Assembly: GCA_041946825.1 (NCBI GenBank)
Contig: JBHGBD010000013.1
Span: 1 to 64,000, forward strand
Direction of reading: 5' to 3'
Origin: CAZTHM01 sp041946825
GTDB taxonomy: Bacteria; Acidobacteriota; Terriglobia; UBA7540
DNA: 64,000 bases
In this document: in pieces, positions 17,709 through 26,772 of the stretch
Layout of the letters: every line of letters starts with the position of its first letter
Position numbering within the stretch: position 1 is the stretch's first letter
The notes under the pieces: model-generated
Told to the model about the DNA's origin: nothing
Seen by the model: only the letters and a program-made list of their open reading frames with translations
Database searches by the model: none
Position numbers and translations under genes: made by a program

Positions 17709-18716
17709 ATGAGAATCGCATTCTTTGAATTGGAGGACTGGGAACGGGAAGAATTGAAGAAGGGCCTGTTTGAGGGACACGAGTTGCATCTCTCGACCGA
17801 GCCGTTGAACGAGCGCGCGCTGACGGACGAGCACGATGCAGAGATCGTTTCCGTGTTTGTACACTCCAGCCTCAACCGGGCGGCGCTTACCAAGCTCCCG
17901 AGCTTGAAGTTCATCGCCACGCGCTCCACGGGATTCGACCACGTCGACATGGGGTACTGTCGCGAGCGTGGGATCCTGGTTTCCAATGTTCCCTCATACG
18001 GCGAGAACACCGTTGCCGAGCATACCTTCGCGCTTATCCTGGCGCTTTCCCGCAACATCCACAAAGCCTTCGTGCACACGCTGGCGCGCGACATCCCCTT
18101 CGAGGAGCTCCGCGGCTTTGACCTGGCAGGGAAGACGCTGGGAGTTATCGGGGCCGGACGAATCGGACTCCACGTCATCAAAATCGCCAAAGGCTTCGGC
18201 ATGAAGGTTGTGGCTTTCGACGTTCGCCGGGAGCCCCTGCTCGCCGAGGTGTTGAATTTCCGCTACGTTTCCGTGGACGAGCTTCTGGTAGTTTCCGACA
18301 TCATCTCGCTGCACTGTCCTTACACCCCCAAGACGCATCACCTCATCAATCCCGATAACATTCGCCGGATCAAGCGCGGGGCGCTTCTCATTAATACGGC
18401 ACGCGGCGGTTTGATTGACCCGGCGGCGCTCACACGAGGACTCGACGAAGGCATATTGGCGGGGGCAGCGCTCGACGTCCTGGAAGGCGAGGAGCTCCTC
18501 AAAGATGAGCGCCAGATTCTCGCCGAGTCGCTCGCCCAGGACAAGCTGCGGACGCTGCTGCTCAATCATTCTCTGCTCAATCGCGACAATGTCGTCATCA
18601 CGCCCCACATCGCCTTCAACAGCCGCGAGGCGGTACAGCGCATCCTGGAAACCACGCTCGAGAATCTTCGCGCGTATCTTAGCGGGCAGCCACGCAATCT
18701 GGTGGTTGGGGGCTAA
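17709..18716 (+). CDS. D-isomer 2-hydroxyacid dehydrogenase (D-lactate dehydrogenase-like)
   Basis: NAD-dependent reduction of a 2-keto acid, probably pyruvate or a relative (family knowledge). The 335-residue protein has the Rossmann motif GVIGAGRIGLHV, the catalytic Arg in NTARGGLID, a Glu in the following region and the catalytic His in ITPHIAFNS. The N-terminus (MRIAFFELEDWEREEL) resembles D-lactate dehydrogenases. The ATG at 17709 is chosen over a start 13 codons upstream because the domain begins there. It is a single gene downstream of queF. Confidence 0.87.
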   Translation: MRIAFFELEDWEREELKKGLFEGHELHLSTEPLNERALTDEHDAEIVSVFVHSSLNRAALTKLPSLKFIATRSTGFDHVDMGYCRERGILVSNVPSYGENTVAEHTFALILALSRNIHKAFVHTLARDIPFEELRGFDLAGKTLGVIGAGRIGLHVIKIAKGFGMKVVAFDVRREPLLAEVLNFRYVSVDELLVVSDIISLHCPYTPKTHHLINPDNIRRIKRGALLINTARGGLIDPAALTRGLDEGILAGAALDVLEGEELLKDERQILAESLAQDKLRTLLLNHSLLNRDNVVITPHIAFNSREAVQRILETTLENLRAYLSGQPRNLVVGG

Positions 18717-18844
18717 GTCATATGGGGTGGAACGCTATCTTGAAGATCCAGGGCGGTGAAGAGCTACCTGGGTCCAACGCGATCCCGAGGAATCAGGAAG
18801 TCAGGCCCTGCGTGCACGTTGACACCTGCTGGTAGAGGAAGGAA

Positions 18845-20074
18845 TTGCGAGTCCGCCTGCGTGCTGTCCTCTCACGCTTGGCTCTTGTGGCTGGCGCCGT
18901 TCTTGTCGGGCTGGGTTGCGGTGAGGGGTTCCTGCGCCTCCAGGAACCCTTCCTCCACTTGATGGCGCGCCGTTACAATTATGTTGCCCTCAACATCAGC
19001 GATCCTATCTGGGACCACGGACTGCGGCCGGGCATCACCCTCTCCACAAACTGGATTGATTCGGCCGGCCATCCTCCTCCCATGACGTATTCAACCAACA
19101 ACATCGGCTGTCGATACCCGGTGGACCTGCAGGTGCCCAAGCCGAGTGACGTGCGCCGGATCCTGCTGCTGGGAGATTCCTTCGCCCTGGGTTACTACTA
19201 CGAAGATACGGTCGCCGCGCAAATCGAACATAGCCTGAATTCAGCCCCGCTTGGAAAGCGTTTCGAAGTCGTCAATTGTGCCGTCCCGTCACACAGCCCG
19301 ATGCTCTACTATCTCCGGCTGAAGAACCAACTTGCCGCCTTGCAGCCTGACGAGGTCCTTCTGTGCATCGACCCTACGGATATCTTTGACGATTATTGGC
19401 GCTATCGCCCCCGTGGGTCGTTTGCAGCAGACGGCGAACCGCTGGCCGTGAAGGAAACGGTGCGCTGGCGGCACTGGGCATTGGAGTGGGTTCTGGGCAG
19501 GCTCTATTTGGCGCGCGTGCTCTGGACAGTCCGAGTGACCGCCGGCCCTCCCTTTGGTCGCCGGCAGGCAACCGACACACGAGCAACCAGCCGAAAGTTA
19601 TTTGACTACTACTCGACCCTCCCGGTGACTTCGGAAGAGTGGCAAAGAGAAGTTGGATTCTGTCTCGAGAATATCTCACGCATCTTCACCTTCTGCGAAG
19701 AGCGGAGTATCACAGTTACGGTGACGCTCGTTCCCCACAAGGAGCAGCTGCAGCCGGACGCGAACGGCAGGCTCTGGAACCGCGAGTTCGACCAGCGACT
19801 CGACAAGTTATGTCGCGACGCGGGTGTGGACTTCTACTCTCCGGCCGAGGCGTTGGCAGCTGAATTGAGCGCGGGGCATTCACTCTATCTCCAGAATGAT
19901 ATGCATTTCACGCCCGCGGGTGAGCGAATCTGGGCTGGATTGGTAGCCAATTTCTTTGTTACCAGGCACGAGGCGCGGTTGGAGCGGGGTCGCGTCGGCC
20001 CCCCTGTCTCGCCGCCTCATCAAATTCACGGCAACCCCGGCCCGGTGGCACGAGGCAAGAGGGCCCACTTGTGA
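18845..20074 (+). CDS. Membrane-anchored SGNH/GDSL-like hydrolase
   Basis: The 409-residue protein starts at a TTG preceded by AGAGGAAGG. An N-terminal hydrophobic anchor at about 10-27 is followed by an SGNH-type domain: LLLGDSFALG (Ser112 as nucleophile), an Asn-containing block near VNCAVPSHS, and the late D-x-x-H pair in NDMHFTPAG (Asp352, His354). Such anchored SGNH proteins often act as acyl-esterases on envelope polysaccharide (family knowledge). Its stop overlaps the start of a GT-C glycosyltransferase by four bases (GTGA), so the two are translationally coupled and probably act on the same glycan (inference). Confidence 0.75.
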   Translation: MRVRLRAVLSRLALVAGAVLVGLGCGEGFLRLQEPFLHLMARRYNYVALNISDPIWDHGLRPGITLSTNWIDSAGHPPPMTYSTNNIGCRYPVDLQVPKPSDVRRILLLGDSFALGYYYEDTVAAQIEHSLNSAPLGKRFEVVNCAVPSHSPMLYYLRLKNQLAALQPDEVLLCIDPTDIFDDYWRYRPRGSFAADGEPLAVKETVRWRHWALEWVLGRLYLARVLWTVRVTAGPPFGRRQATDTRATSRKLFDYYSTLPVTSEEWQREVGFCLENISRIFTFCEERSITVTVTLVPHKEQLQPDANGRLWNREFDQRLDKLCRDAGVDFYSPAEALAAELSAGHSLYLQNDMHFTPAGERIWAGLVANFFVTRHEARLERGRVGPPVSPPHQIHGNPGPVARGKRAHL

Positions 20075-21726
20075 TTCCCCCTTTAGAGCCCGTAATGGGC
20101 GCGGCGCAGCCAACCGCGTGGGTGGCCCGGGAGCGCCAAGGGCTTCGCCTGGCGCTGGCTCTGTCCTGCGTTTGGCTGGTGGTCGCCTCGGTCTGGATCT
20201 GGGGATATACGCTCGATGACGCTTTCATCGGTTTCCGATATGCACAGAATCTGGCGGCTGGCCGTGGACTCGTTTTCAATGAAGGTGAGCGAGTTGAAGG
20301 CTACACGAACTTCCTCTGGATTATCCTGCTCGCGGCGGTCCCGAATCTCTCCGCCCATGTCGTCCTCGCGGCCAAGGTTTTGGGCATTCTCTTCAACGTC
20401 CTGACCCTCGTGGTCTGTTTCTTTTTGGGTGGAACGACGCCGTCCACCAAGGCCCCGTTCTATGGGGGCGCACTGTTGCTGATTGGAAGTAACGCCGCTT
20501 TGATCGCTTCCGGCGTCGATGGGCTGGAGACACCCCTGTTCACACTGCTGATGTCCAGCGCCGTGCTGGCCTATTTGAAAGGACTGCGCGCCGCGGCCCC
20601 AAGGGAGCAAGCCGCGTGGTTAGCGGCAGCATCTTTTCTCTTCGGGCTTCTGGTGCTGACCCGTCCGGATGGTGCGCTGACCTACGCGCTGGTCTGGCTT
20701 CACGCGGCCTGGCGGTTTCGATTCCGCCGCAGGCAGCTTGCACTCTTCACGATACCGTTTCTTCTGTTATTTGCGCCCTACTTTCTCTGGCGCTGGCAGT
20801 ATTACGGAGCTTTCTTCCCCAACACCTTCTACGCCAAGCACGGTGGTAGCGCCATGCTCTTCAGTCGCGGCGCGGCGCGCATTCGCAACTTCCTGGGACT
20901 GCAGGGGGGCGGCCTGCTCGCAGCTGGCGCGGTTGCCCTTTCGGCAGCGCTCTTCGCCTCCAGCGAGTCGACCGTGCTGGCGCTCGCCGTCCTCTCCCGC
21001 CTGCTTTTCGAGCTTTGGTCGGGCGGGGAATGGTCTGGCTACTTTCGATTCCTGGTTCCAACCCTCCCGTTCCTCTGGATTCTTATTGAACGCCTATTGG
21101 CCGGCGGGGTTCGGGTCGCCGGCCTGGGCCGTCGCGGCGCCTGCTTGCTTGCCGGTCTACTCGCGCTGATGCTCGCCAATCAGATGCTCCATTTCCTCAG
21201 CCTCAGGAGACAACTCTTCGAGCCGCACAGAATCGGCTTCGAGCGCGCCCATGTCGCGCTGGGGAAGTGGCTCAAGACGAACTCTCCCTTCAATGCCACG
21301 ATTGCGGTGGGCGACATCGGAGCCGTATCGTTTTACTCCGGCCTGCGAGTCATCGATACGGCTGGCCTGGCCAATACTCACGTAGCTCGCCTTCCGGGAG
21401 TCCTCTACGGCAAGGCTGACCCCGGCTATGTTCTGTCGCAGAAGCCGCAGTTCATCGTCTTGCTAGTCCGGCGCTGCGACCCGAAGCCTGAGGACTTTTA
21501 CGCGGCGATGGACAAAGCCATCGCCGCAGAGGCTGAGTTTAAGGTTCAGTACGGCCGTGTTAATTGCTGGGAGTATAATCCCGACTACCACCTTCTCCTC
21601 TTTGCCAGAAGAGCCAGCCCGCCGACACCCAGAGCATCGGGTGCGGGCGAATTACATTCGCAAAATGGATCTTTCCTTTGCCTGAACTCTGGCGACCTTG
21701 GCACCCCGTCCCTTTGGATCGACTGA
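20071..21726 (+). CDS. GT-C fold membrane glycosyltransferase
   Basis: A 551-residue multi-spanning protein starting at GTG within the upstream stop (GTGA overlap). The first membrane helix (about 27-45) leads into YTLDDAFIGFRYAQNLA, with the Asp-Asp motif of GT-C enzymes, then GERVEGYTNFLW. About ten further hydrophobic helices and LTRPDGAL follow, then a C-terminal periplasmic segment with VGDIGAVSFYSGLRVIDTAGL. This layout matches polyprenyl-phosphate-sugar-dependent transferases such as mycobacterial arabinofuranosyltransferase relatives (family knowledge). Donor and acceptor are unknown. Coupling to the SGNH hydrolase suggests envelope glycan decoration. Confidence 0.8.
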   Translation: MIPPLEPVMGAAQPTAWVARERQGLRLALALSCVWLVVASVWIWGYTLDDAFIGFRYAQNLAAGRGLVFNEGERVEGYTNFLWIILLAAVPNLSAHVVLAAKVLGILFNVLTLVVCFFLGGTTPSTKAPFYGGALLLIGSNAALIASGVDGLETPLFTLLMSSAVLAYLKGLRAAAPREQAAWLAAASFLFGLLVLTRPDGALTYALVWLHAAWRFRFRRRQLALFTIPFLLLFAPYFLWRWQYYGAFFPNTFYAKHGGSAMLFSRGAARIRNFLGLQGGGLLAAGAVALSAALFASSESTVLALAVLSRLLFELWSGGEWSGYFRFLVPTLPFLWILIERLLAGGVRVAGLGRRGACLLAGLLALMLANQMLHFLSLRRQLFEPHRIGFERAHVALGKWLKTNSPFNATIAVGDIGAVSFYSGLRVIDTAGLANTHVARLPGVLYGKADPGYVLSQKPQFIVLLVRRCDPKPEDFYAAMDKAIAAEAEFKVQYGRVNCWEYNPDYHLLLFARRASPPTPRASGAGELHSQNGSFLCLNSGDLGTPSLWID

Positions 21727-21824
21727 CTTTTGTCACAGCCGTACCAACAACCACTAGGTATGATCGGTCATGAGGGCACGGGATCAAGCGAACGAAGGTT
21801 TGGGGGGAGGGAATCGCCTGCTTG

Positions 21825-21846
21825 AGTTGCAACTATAGTTGCAACT
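21825..21846. promoter_or_regulatory. Perfect palindrome upstream of feoAB, candidate iron-regulator operator
   Basis: Two copies of the self-complementary 10-mer AGTTGCAACT are separated by AT, making a perfect 22-base palindrome. The centre reads TATAGT, which could serve as a -10 element. It lies 107 bases before feoA. Ferrous-iron transport genes are usually controlled by Fur or DtxR-type repressors that bind such palindromes (family knowledge). The sequence is not a canonical Fur box, so the regulator is not identified. Confidence 0.6.
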
Positions 21847-21952
21847 AGCCATTCGCTGTTTTCGAACATTTTCACCCCCCTCACAGGTCAATTGGAAGCG
21901 CCGTTGCACGTAGCCATGCGAAATGGAATCCGCTGTGGATTTGGACGCACCG

Positions 21953-22180
21953 ATGACTCTTTATCAAGCAACGAACCACTCTCACCTGAAAGTCCTTGGG
22001 ATTTCAGACGATTGGACGACTCGGCGGTCTCTGAACCAGATGGGGCTCTATGCCGGAGACCGGCTTCGCGTCTTGCGGAAGGCCCCCTTTGGCGGACCGC
22101 TGGTGGTGAGAAGCCAGCACGGCCAAGTTGCAATTAGTAAGCAACTGGCGGAGAAGATCCGCGTGGAAGTAATTGCGTGA
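21953..22180 (+). CDS. feoA: Ferrous iron transport protein FeoA
   Basis: FeoA is the small SH3-like partner of FeoB (family knowledge). The chosen 75-residue product begins MTLYQATNHSHLKVLGI and contains LNQMGLYAGDRLRVLRKAPFGGPLVVR, the typical FeoA turn and strand pattern. An in-frame ATG ten codons upstream (21923) is possible; neither start has a convincing SD. The stop overlaps the GTG of feoB (GTGA). Iron control is suggested by the palindrome at 21825-21846. Confidence 0.88.
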   Translation: MTLYQATNHSHLKVLGISDDWTTRRSLNQMGLYAGDRLRVLRKAPFGGPLVVRSQHGQVAISKQLAEKIRVEVIA

Positions 22181-24231
22181 GAATCGCCCTCGTCGGCCAG
22201 CCCAACTCGGGCAAAAGTACCCTGTTCAATGCTGTCGCGGGCTACCGCTCACTGACCTCGAACTTCGCGGGCACGACGGTGGAGTACGCCTTCAGCCGGG
22301 CTCGGGTTGGCGGGGAGGTGGTGGACCTCTTTGATTTACCAGGGCTTTACTCGCTGACGCCGGCTAGTCCGGCCGAAACGTGCAGCCGGGAGTTCCTTCT
22401 GGCTCGTGATTGGGACGTACTCGTCAACGTCCTGGACGCCTCCCAGTTGGCGCGCAGTCTCGAATTGACGATCGAACTGCGTGATTTCGATGCCCCCCTT
22501 GTGGTGTGCCTCAACATGATGGACGAAGCGGCGCGCAAGGGAATGGCGATTGACGTTCCATCCTTGGCGGAGGCGCTGGGCGTGCCGGTGGTCGGGGCCA
22601 TTGCGGCGCGCGGCCAGGGCGTGGTCGAGACCTTCCGCGCCGCCATTCAACTCCGCAGGGGGCAATATGCGGGGCCTTCACGGAAGACTTTCTACCCTCC
22701 CGACATTGAGAGCGCCATCGAGATGTTGGCGCGGATTCTGACAGGCCATGGCGATGAAGGTAGTAGTGGGTCTTCTTCGCCTTTTGCCTACGGCGTGGGA
22801 GTGAAGAAGGAACCACCGGACGCAACGCAGAAGCAGCCGATCAGCACGGCGACACGTTGCGCCGTGGTCGAGCCGTCACCGCAGCGCGTAGAAATGCCGT
22901 TGCATTCAATTGGCAAGCTCAGGGCGCTGCAACTCTTGCAGAGTGATCCCCACGGAGACGGAAAGCTCGAACCTGCCGTCGCTGAGGCGGTGGAATCCGT
23001 ACGCGCCGGAATCGAACTGCGGACCGGGCAACCCGCGGACGCCGTCATTTCATCGGCGCGGCACGCCGCCTGCTTGACTCTGTTTGAGCGCGTCGTGCGA
23101 ATCAAACGCCCGCATGCCGACTGGCGCGAACAGGTGGATCGCCTGCTCATGCATCCCGTCGGAGGGTATATCCTGCTGGGCCTTATTTTCCTCGGCTTCT
23201 TCCGCGCTGTCTTTGATCTGGGGAAGCTTGGGGAAGGGCACATTCTGGCGGCGTTCGACAGCCTGATCGGCTCTCTGGGCCAAATCCTCGGGCCGGCGAC
23301 CCTGGCCTTCGCAGTGCTGAAAGGCGCGCTGCTGGGAACCGCGGGGGCCTTCGCGATTGTGCTGCCTTATCTCGTCCCGTTCCTCATCGGTCTTTCGATC
23401 CTTGAGGACGTGGGCTATCTGGCGCGCGTCGGCTATCTGATGGACGCGGCAATGCACCGGCTGGGCCTGCATGGCACAGCGACAATTCCTGTGCTTCTGG
23501 GTTACGGATGCAGCGTGCCGGCGGTGATGGCGACCCGTATCCTGACCTCGCGCCGAGATCGCTTCGTGGCGACGTTCCTCGCCGTGCTTGTCCCTTGTTC
23601 AGCACGCATGACAGTGATTATGGCACTGGCCGGTTTCTATCTGGGGGCCTCCTGGGCTCTGGGGATTTATGTTCTTAACCTCGCGGTCGTCGTGATGGCG
23701 GGGAATATCCTGGCGCGACTGTGGCCGGAAATCGCTCCCGGCATGCTGATGGAAGTACCGCCCTACCACCGTCCCACGGCACGCGTAGTCCTGCTCAAAA
23801 CCTGGTGGCGCCTGCGCGAGTTTGTCCTGGTCGCGCTCCCATTGCTCATTGTCGGCAGCGCGGTACTCGGCTTGATCGAGTACTTCGGCTGGCAAGCAAC
23901 GATCAACGCTTTCTTGTCTCCGCTCATGGCGTTGCTTGGGCTGCCCTCAGCGGTCGGCCTGACGCTCATCTTCGGCGTACTGCGCAAAGAACTCTCGCTC
24001 CTGATGCTGATGCAGGCCGTGGGGACGACCGACGTGCACTCCGTAATGACCTCGGCGCAAATCCTAATCTTCACCCTCTTCGTGACGTTTTACCTTCCGT
24101 GCCTGGCCACTCTGGCCTCGATGGTTCGCGAAGTGGGCCGCAGGCTCACCGCTGCCGCCTCCGGCGCGCTTCTCGTCCTCGCCGTAGTCATCAGCCTCCT
24201 CGCACGGGCAATGCTGCATCTCCTTCCATAG
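22177..24231 (+). CDS. feoB: Ferrous iron transporter FeoB
   Basis: FeoB is the G-protein-coupled Fe2+ permease (family knowledge). The 684-residue protein has G1 GQPNSGKST, G3 DLPGLYSL and G4 NMMD in the N-terminal GTPase domain. After the GDI region come two Gate segments, LPYLVPFLIGLSILEDVGY with GYGCSVPA, and the C-terminal helices. A Ser/Gly/Pro-rich insert of about 45 residues starting near residue 193 (about 22755-22890) is not part of the family core; its DNA carries an inverted repeat (CTTCTTC...GAAGAAG), so it may be an in-frame insertion. It is translationally coupled to feoA. Confidence 0.95.
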   Translation: MRIALVGQPNSGKSTLFNAVAGYRSLTSNFAGTTVEYAFSRARVGGEVVDLFDLPGLYSLTPASPAETCSREFLLARDWDVLVNVLDASQLARSLELTIELRDFDAPLVVCLNMMDEAARKGMAIDVPSLAEALGVPVVGAIAARGQGVVETFRAAIQLRRGQYAGPSRKTFYPPDIESAIEMLARILTGHGDEGSSGSSSPFAYGVGVKKEPPDATQKQPISTATRCAVVEPSPQRVEMPLHSIGKLRALQLLQSDPHGDGKLEPAVAEAVESVRAGIELRTGQPADAVISSARHAACLTLFERVVRIKRPHADWREQVDRLLMHPVGGYILLGLIFLGFFRAVFDLGKLGEGHILAAFDSLIGSLGQILGPATLAFAVLKGALLGTAGAFAIVLPYLVPFLIGLSILEDVGYLARVGYLMDAAMHRLGLHGTATIPVLLGYGCSVPAVMATRILTSRRDRFVATFLAVLVPCSARMTVIMALAGFYLGASWALGIYVLNLAVVVMAGNILARLWPEIAPGMLMEVPPYHRPTARVVLLKTWWRLREFVLVALPLLIVGSAVLGLIEYFGWQATINAFLSPLMALLGLPSAVGLTLIFGVLRKELSLLMLMQAVGTTDVHSVMTSAQILIFTLFVTFYLPCLATLASMVREVGRRLTAAASGALLVLAVVISLLARAMLHLLP

Positions 24232-24308
24232 CTGACGGAACAATTCCCATTTTGAGGTGGCTGTTCAATGCGCATTCGCTGCGCCAGCGGGGCGAAATCC
24301 GGTTCTTT

Positions 24309-24848
24309 TCAGGAGCATCGAAGCAGGACCACTGCGTCGGCGCGGATCGCTAGACCCTGGCCCACGGCGTCAACACCTTCGCCGGTCTTGGCTTTGACGC
24401 TGATTTGCTCGATTGAAATGCCGAGCGCCGCCGCGAGTTTCTTGCGCATCCTGAGAATGTAAGGCGCGAGCTTGGGACGCTCAAGCCCGACCGTTCCATC
24501 CACGTTCAGGATGCCAAATCCGGCTTCGCCAAGCATTTGTCGCGTGCGCCGAAGAAACAGTAGACTCGAAGCGTTGCGCCATTTGGGGGAGGAATTGGGG
24601 AAGTGCGTACCGATATCGCCCAGGGCCGCGGCGCCCAACAGCGCGTCGCAGATGGCATGCGCCAGGGCGTCGCCGTCCGAGTGGCCGATGGGGCCCTTTG
24701 CAAACGGAACGCGCACGCCGCCGAGGATCAGCTTCCGCCCCGGCGCGAGGCGGTGGAGGTCGTTGCCGAGGCCAACCCTGAACAATTTGTGATTTGTGAA
24801 TTGTGATTTTTGATTTGAGCTCGTGATGGAACGCTTTGTCTTAGGCAT
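24309..24848 (-). CDS. ispF: 2-C-methyl-D-erythritol 2,4-cyclodiphosphate synthase IspF
   Basis: IspF catalyses the cyclisation step of the MEP isoprenoid pathway (family knowledge). The recognisable protein runs from RVGLGNDLHRL to the C-terminus, with the metal site in GNDLHRL and IGHSDGDALAHAICDALLGAAALGDIG and the CDP-binding TGE in KAKTGEGVDA. Length from that point matches the family. The ATG at 24848 adds about 23 residues (MPKTKRSITSSNQKSQFTNH...) encoded by the left arm of an intergenic hairpin repeat. The true start may instead be the TTG just before TTCAGGGTTGGC (near 24784). It lies downstream of ispD on the same strand. Confidence 0.93.
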   Translation of the reverse strand: MPKTKRSITSSNQKSQFTNHKLFRVGLGNDLHRLAPGRKLILGGVRVPFAKGPIGHSDGDALAHAICDALLGAAALGDIGTHFPNSSPKWRNASSLLFLRRTRQMLGEAGFGILNVDGTVGLERPKLAPYILRMRKKLAAALGISIEQISVKAKTGEGVDAVGQGLAIRADAVVLLRCS

Positions 24849-24927
24849 CAGTGGAAGAGACTTCCTGCAAGCGCTGGTCTTCAGACTCCCGACTTCTTAA
24901 ATCACAAATCACAATTCACAAATCACA
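24788..24927. repeat. Long inverted repeat between ispF and ispD
   Basis: Arms at 24788-24816 and 24899-24927 are 29 bases each and complementary at 28 positions, separated by 82 bases. Each arm is made of the iterated word TGTGATT / AATCACA. The left arm is read through by the 5' part of the ispF frame. The 19-mer AAATCACAATTCACAAATC of the right arm recurs exactly at 52644-52662. Confidence 0.85.
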
Positions 24928-24937
24928 CCTTCCATCG

Positions 24938-25648
24938 TCATTCTATCGTTTTCAGTTTAATTTGTTCCTTCTCTTGCGCGATGTACAGCCTCGCCAGGGG
25001 CAGATCGGAGGGTTTCGTGATTTTAATGTTGCGGTCCGAGCCCATCAGCACAGTCACGTTATAGCCGAGGCGTTCGACGAGGCTCGACTCGTCCGTCCCG
25101 TTGAACCCATCCGCGGAGGCGCGGTCAAAAGCCTCCTTGATGATGGCGTAGCGAAATGCCTGAGGCGTTTGCGCCAGCACAATGCGCTCGCGTGGAATGG
25201 TGCCAAGAATAATCTGCCGTTCAACCTGCTTAACCGTATCGACGCTGGGAATTCCGAGGAGGGCCGCGCCGTCCTTGCGCGCCGCTTCCACCACACGCTG
25301 GATCATGTCAAGCTCGATGAACGGCCGCACGGCGTCGTGAACAACCACCATCGAGGTAGTCGGAGGAATCTCAGCCAGGGCCCGCGCCACGGTTTCCTGG
25401 CGCGTCGCCCCGCCCGCGACCAGCCGTACGGGCTTGGAGAAATGCTCCCGGTCCACATCCGTCTGTGCATGTTCCATATCTTCGGGGCGCAGCGCCAGCA
25501 GGATTTCGTTGATGGAGTCGGAATCGACGAACTTGCGAAGTGTATGAACGAAGATGGGAACGCCTTCGAGAGAGAGGAACTGCTTGGGCATGCCTCCGCC
25601 CATGCGTACCCCCACTCCTGCCGCCGGGATGATGGCGTGGATGCTCAT
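24938..25648 (-). CDS. ispD: 2-C-methyl-D-erythritol 4-phosphate cytidylyltransferase IspD
   Basis: IspD transfers CMP from CTP to MEP (family knowledge). The 236-residue protein has the nucleotide-binding start AIIPAAGVGVRMGGGMPKQF, then GGATRQETV, VVVHDAVRPF, the TQTPQAF-like block LAQTPQAFRY, and GTDESSLVE with NIKITKPSDL at the end. Length is normal. It lies between the PIN/TRAM gene and ispF on the same strand, an order seen in several phyla, but hairpin repeats separate it from both neighbours. Confidence 0.96.
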   Translation of the reverse strand: MSIHAIIPAAGVGVRMGGGMPKQFLSLEGVPIFVHTLRKFVDSDSINEILLALRPEDMEHAQTDVDREHFSKPVRLVAGGATRQETVARALAEIPPTTSMVVVHDAVRPFIELDMIQRVVEAARKDGAALLGIPSVDTVKQVERQIILGTIPRERIVLAQTPQAFRYAIIKEAFDRASADGFNGTDESSLVERLGYNVTVLMGSDRNIKITKPSDLPLARLYIAQEKEQIKLKTIE

Positions 25649-25652
25649 TCGG

Positions 25653-25701
25653 GAAGTCAGAAGTTGAAAGTTGAAAGGCTAAAGTCCAACTTCCAAAGTC
25701 C
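25653..25701. repeat. Short iterated-word inverted repeat upstream of ispD
   Basis: TTGAAAGTTGAAAG (25664-25677) is followed directly by an imperfect reverse complement, AAAGTCCAACTTCCAA (25681-25696). The 17-mer AAGTTGAAAGTTGAAAG recurs exactly in the element at 54759-54896. It ends five bases before the ispD start codon. Confidence 0.55.
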
Positions 25702-25755
25702 GCAAATCCGTACGCGACGGTCACCCAGGTGCCGCGTCGTTTTCCTCACGCGCCC

Positions 25756-26772
25756 CTACTGGTGTACTGCCTCGACCCGCGCGCGGTCGTCGTATTTTCC
25801 GAAAATCATCTTGCCGGCGGTGGTCTGCAGGACGCTGGTCACGGAAATATCGATGGTCTTGGAGATCATCTTCTTGGCGTTGTCCACCACCACCATCGTG
25901 CCGTCGTCCAGGTAAGCGACGCCTTGGTTGTACTCTTTTCCTTCTTTGAGAATAAACACCCGCATGATTTCGCCGGGCAGCACGACCGGCTTCAAAGCGT
26001 TAGCGAGTTCATTGACATTCAGAACCGGCAGTCCCTGGAGCTGTGCGACCTTGTTCAGATTGAAGTCGTTGGTCACGATTTTGGCTTCGTACAAGCGCGC
26101 CAGCTCGATCAGCTTCATGTCCACTTCCCGCAGGGCGGGGAAATCGTCCTCAACGATCTGCACGTGAATGGTGGCCATCTTCTGCATTCTGGCCAGGATG
26201 TCGAGCCCCCGGCGCCCGCGGTTGCGCTTGCTCGAGTCGGAGGAGTCCGCGATGAGCTGCAATTCCCTCAGAACAAACTGGGGAATGATAAGCGTGCCGT
26301 CGATAAATCCTGTTTCACAGATGTCGGCAATGCGGCCGTCGATGATGACGCTCGTATCCAGCACCTTGTAGTTTCTTTTCGGCTGTCGTTCGCCCGCGAA
26401 GAGGCCTCCCAGCGCCGCCAGGTTGAGCAGGTCACCTTTGTTCGCGCCCAGGACCAAGCCGCCGTAAGCCATCAGCAGGAGGAGAGTAACTTGGAGGAAG
26501 GAGAGTGAACTTTTGTCGATGGCGGTGAGATTCAGGAGGAGGCTCATCATCAATGCGCCTAAAATCCCCAGAATCGAGCCCGCCGCAGCGCCGATCAGAC
26601 GTTTCAAGCTCGCCCTCTCCAGCCGCATTTCAAAATAAACGAAGGAAATCCCCAGGGCGCCGCCCAGAAGTGCGGAAGTCAAGGAAGACAAATGAAACGG
26701 TTGCAGGTGAAAAGCCGCGACTGCAAGGACAATCACAAAAATCGCCCTTACAATCGCCATTTCCCAGGACAT
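25756..26772 (-). CDS. Membrane PIN/TRAM domain protein (YacL-like)
   Basis: The 338-residue protein has four N-terminal membrane helices (about 5-110). A PIN-domain nuclease fold follows: conserved acidic residues in KVLDTSVIIDGRIADI, the FVLRELQLIADS block and VTNDFNLNKVA. A C-terminal TRAM domain (about 265-325) comes last. This matches the YacL family, which is commonly next to ispD-ispF (family knowledge). An RNA-processing role is inferred from the PIN and TRAM domains; the substrate is unknown. It is divergent from the acyltransferase gene. Confidence 0.9.
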   Translation of the reverse strand: MSWEMAIVRAIFVIVLAVAAFHLQPFHLSSLTSALLGGALGISFVYFEMRLERASLKRLIGAAAGSILGILGALMMSLLLNLTAIDKSSLSFLQVTLLLLMAYGGLVLGANKGDLLNLAALGGLFAGERQPKRNYKVLDTSVIIDGRIADICETGFIDGTLIIPQFVLRELQLIADSSDSSKRNRGRRGLDILARMQKMATIHVQIVEDDFPALREVDMKLIELARLYEAKIVTNDFNLNKVAQLQGLPVLNVNELANALKPVVLPGEIMRVFILKEGKEYNQGVAYLDDGTMVVVDNAKKMISKTIDISVTSVLQTTAGKMIFGKYDDRARVEAVHQ

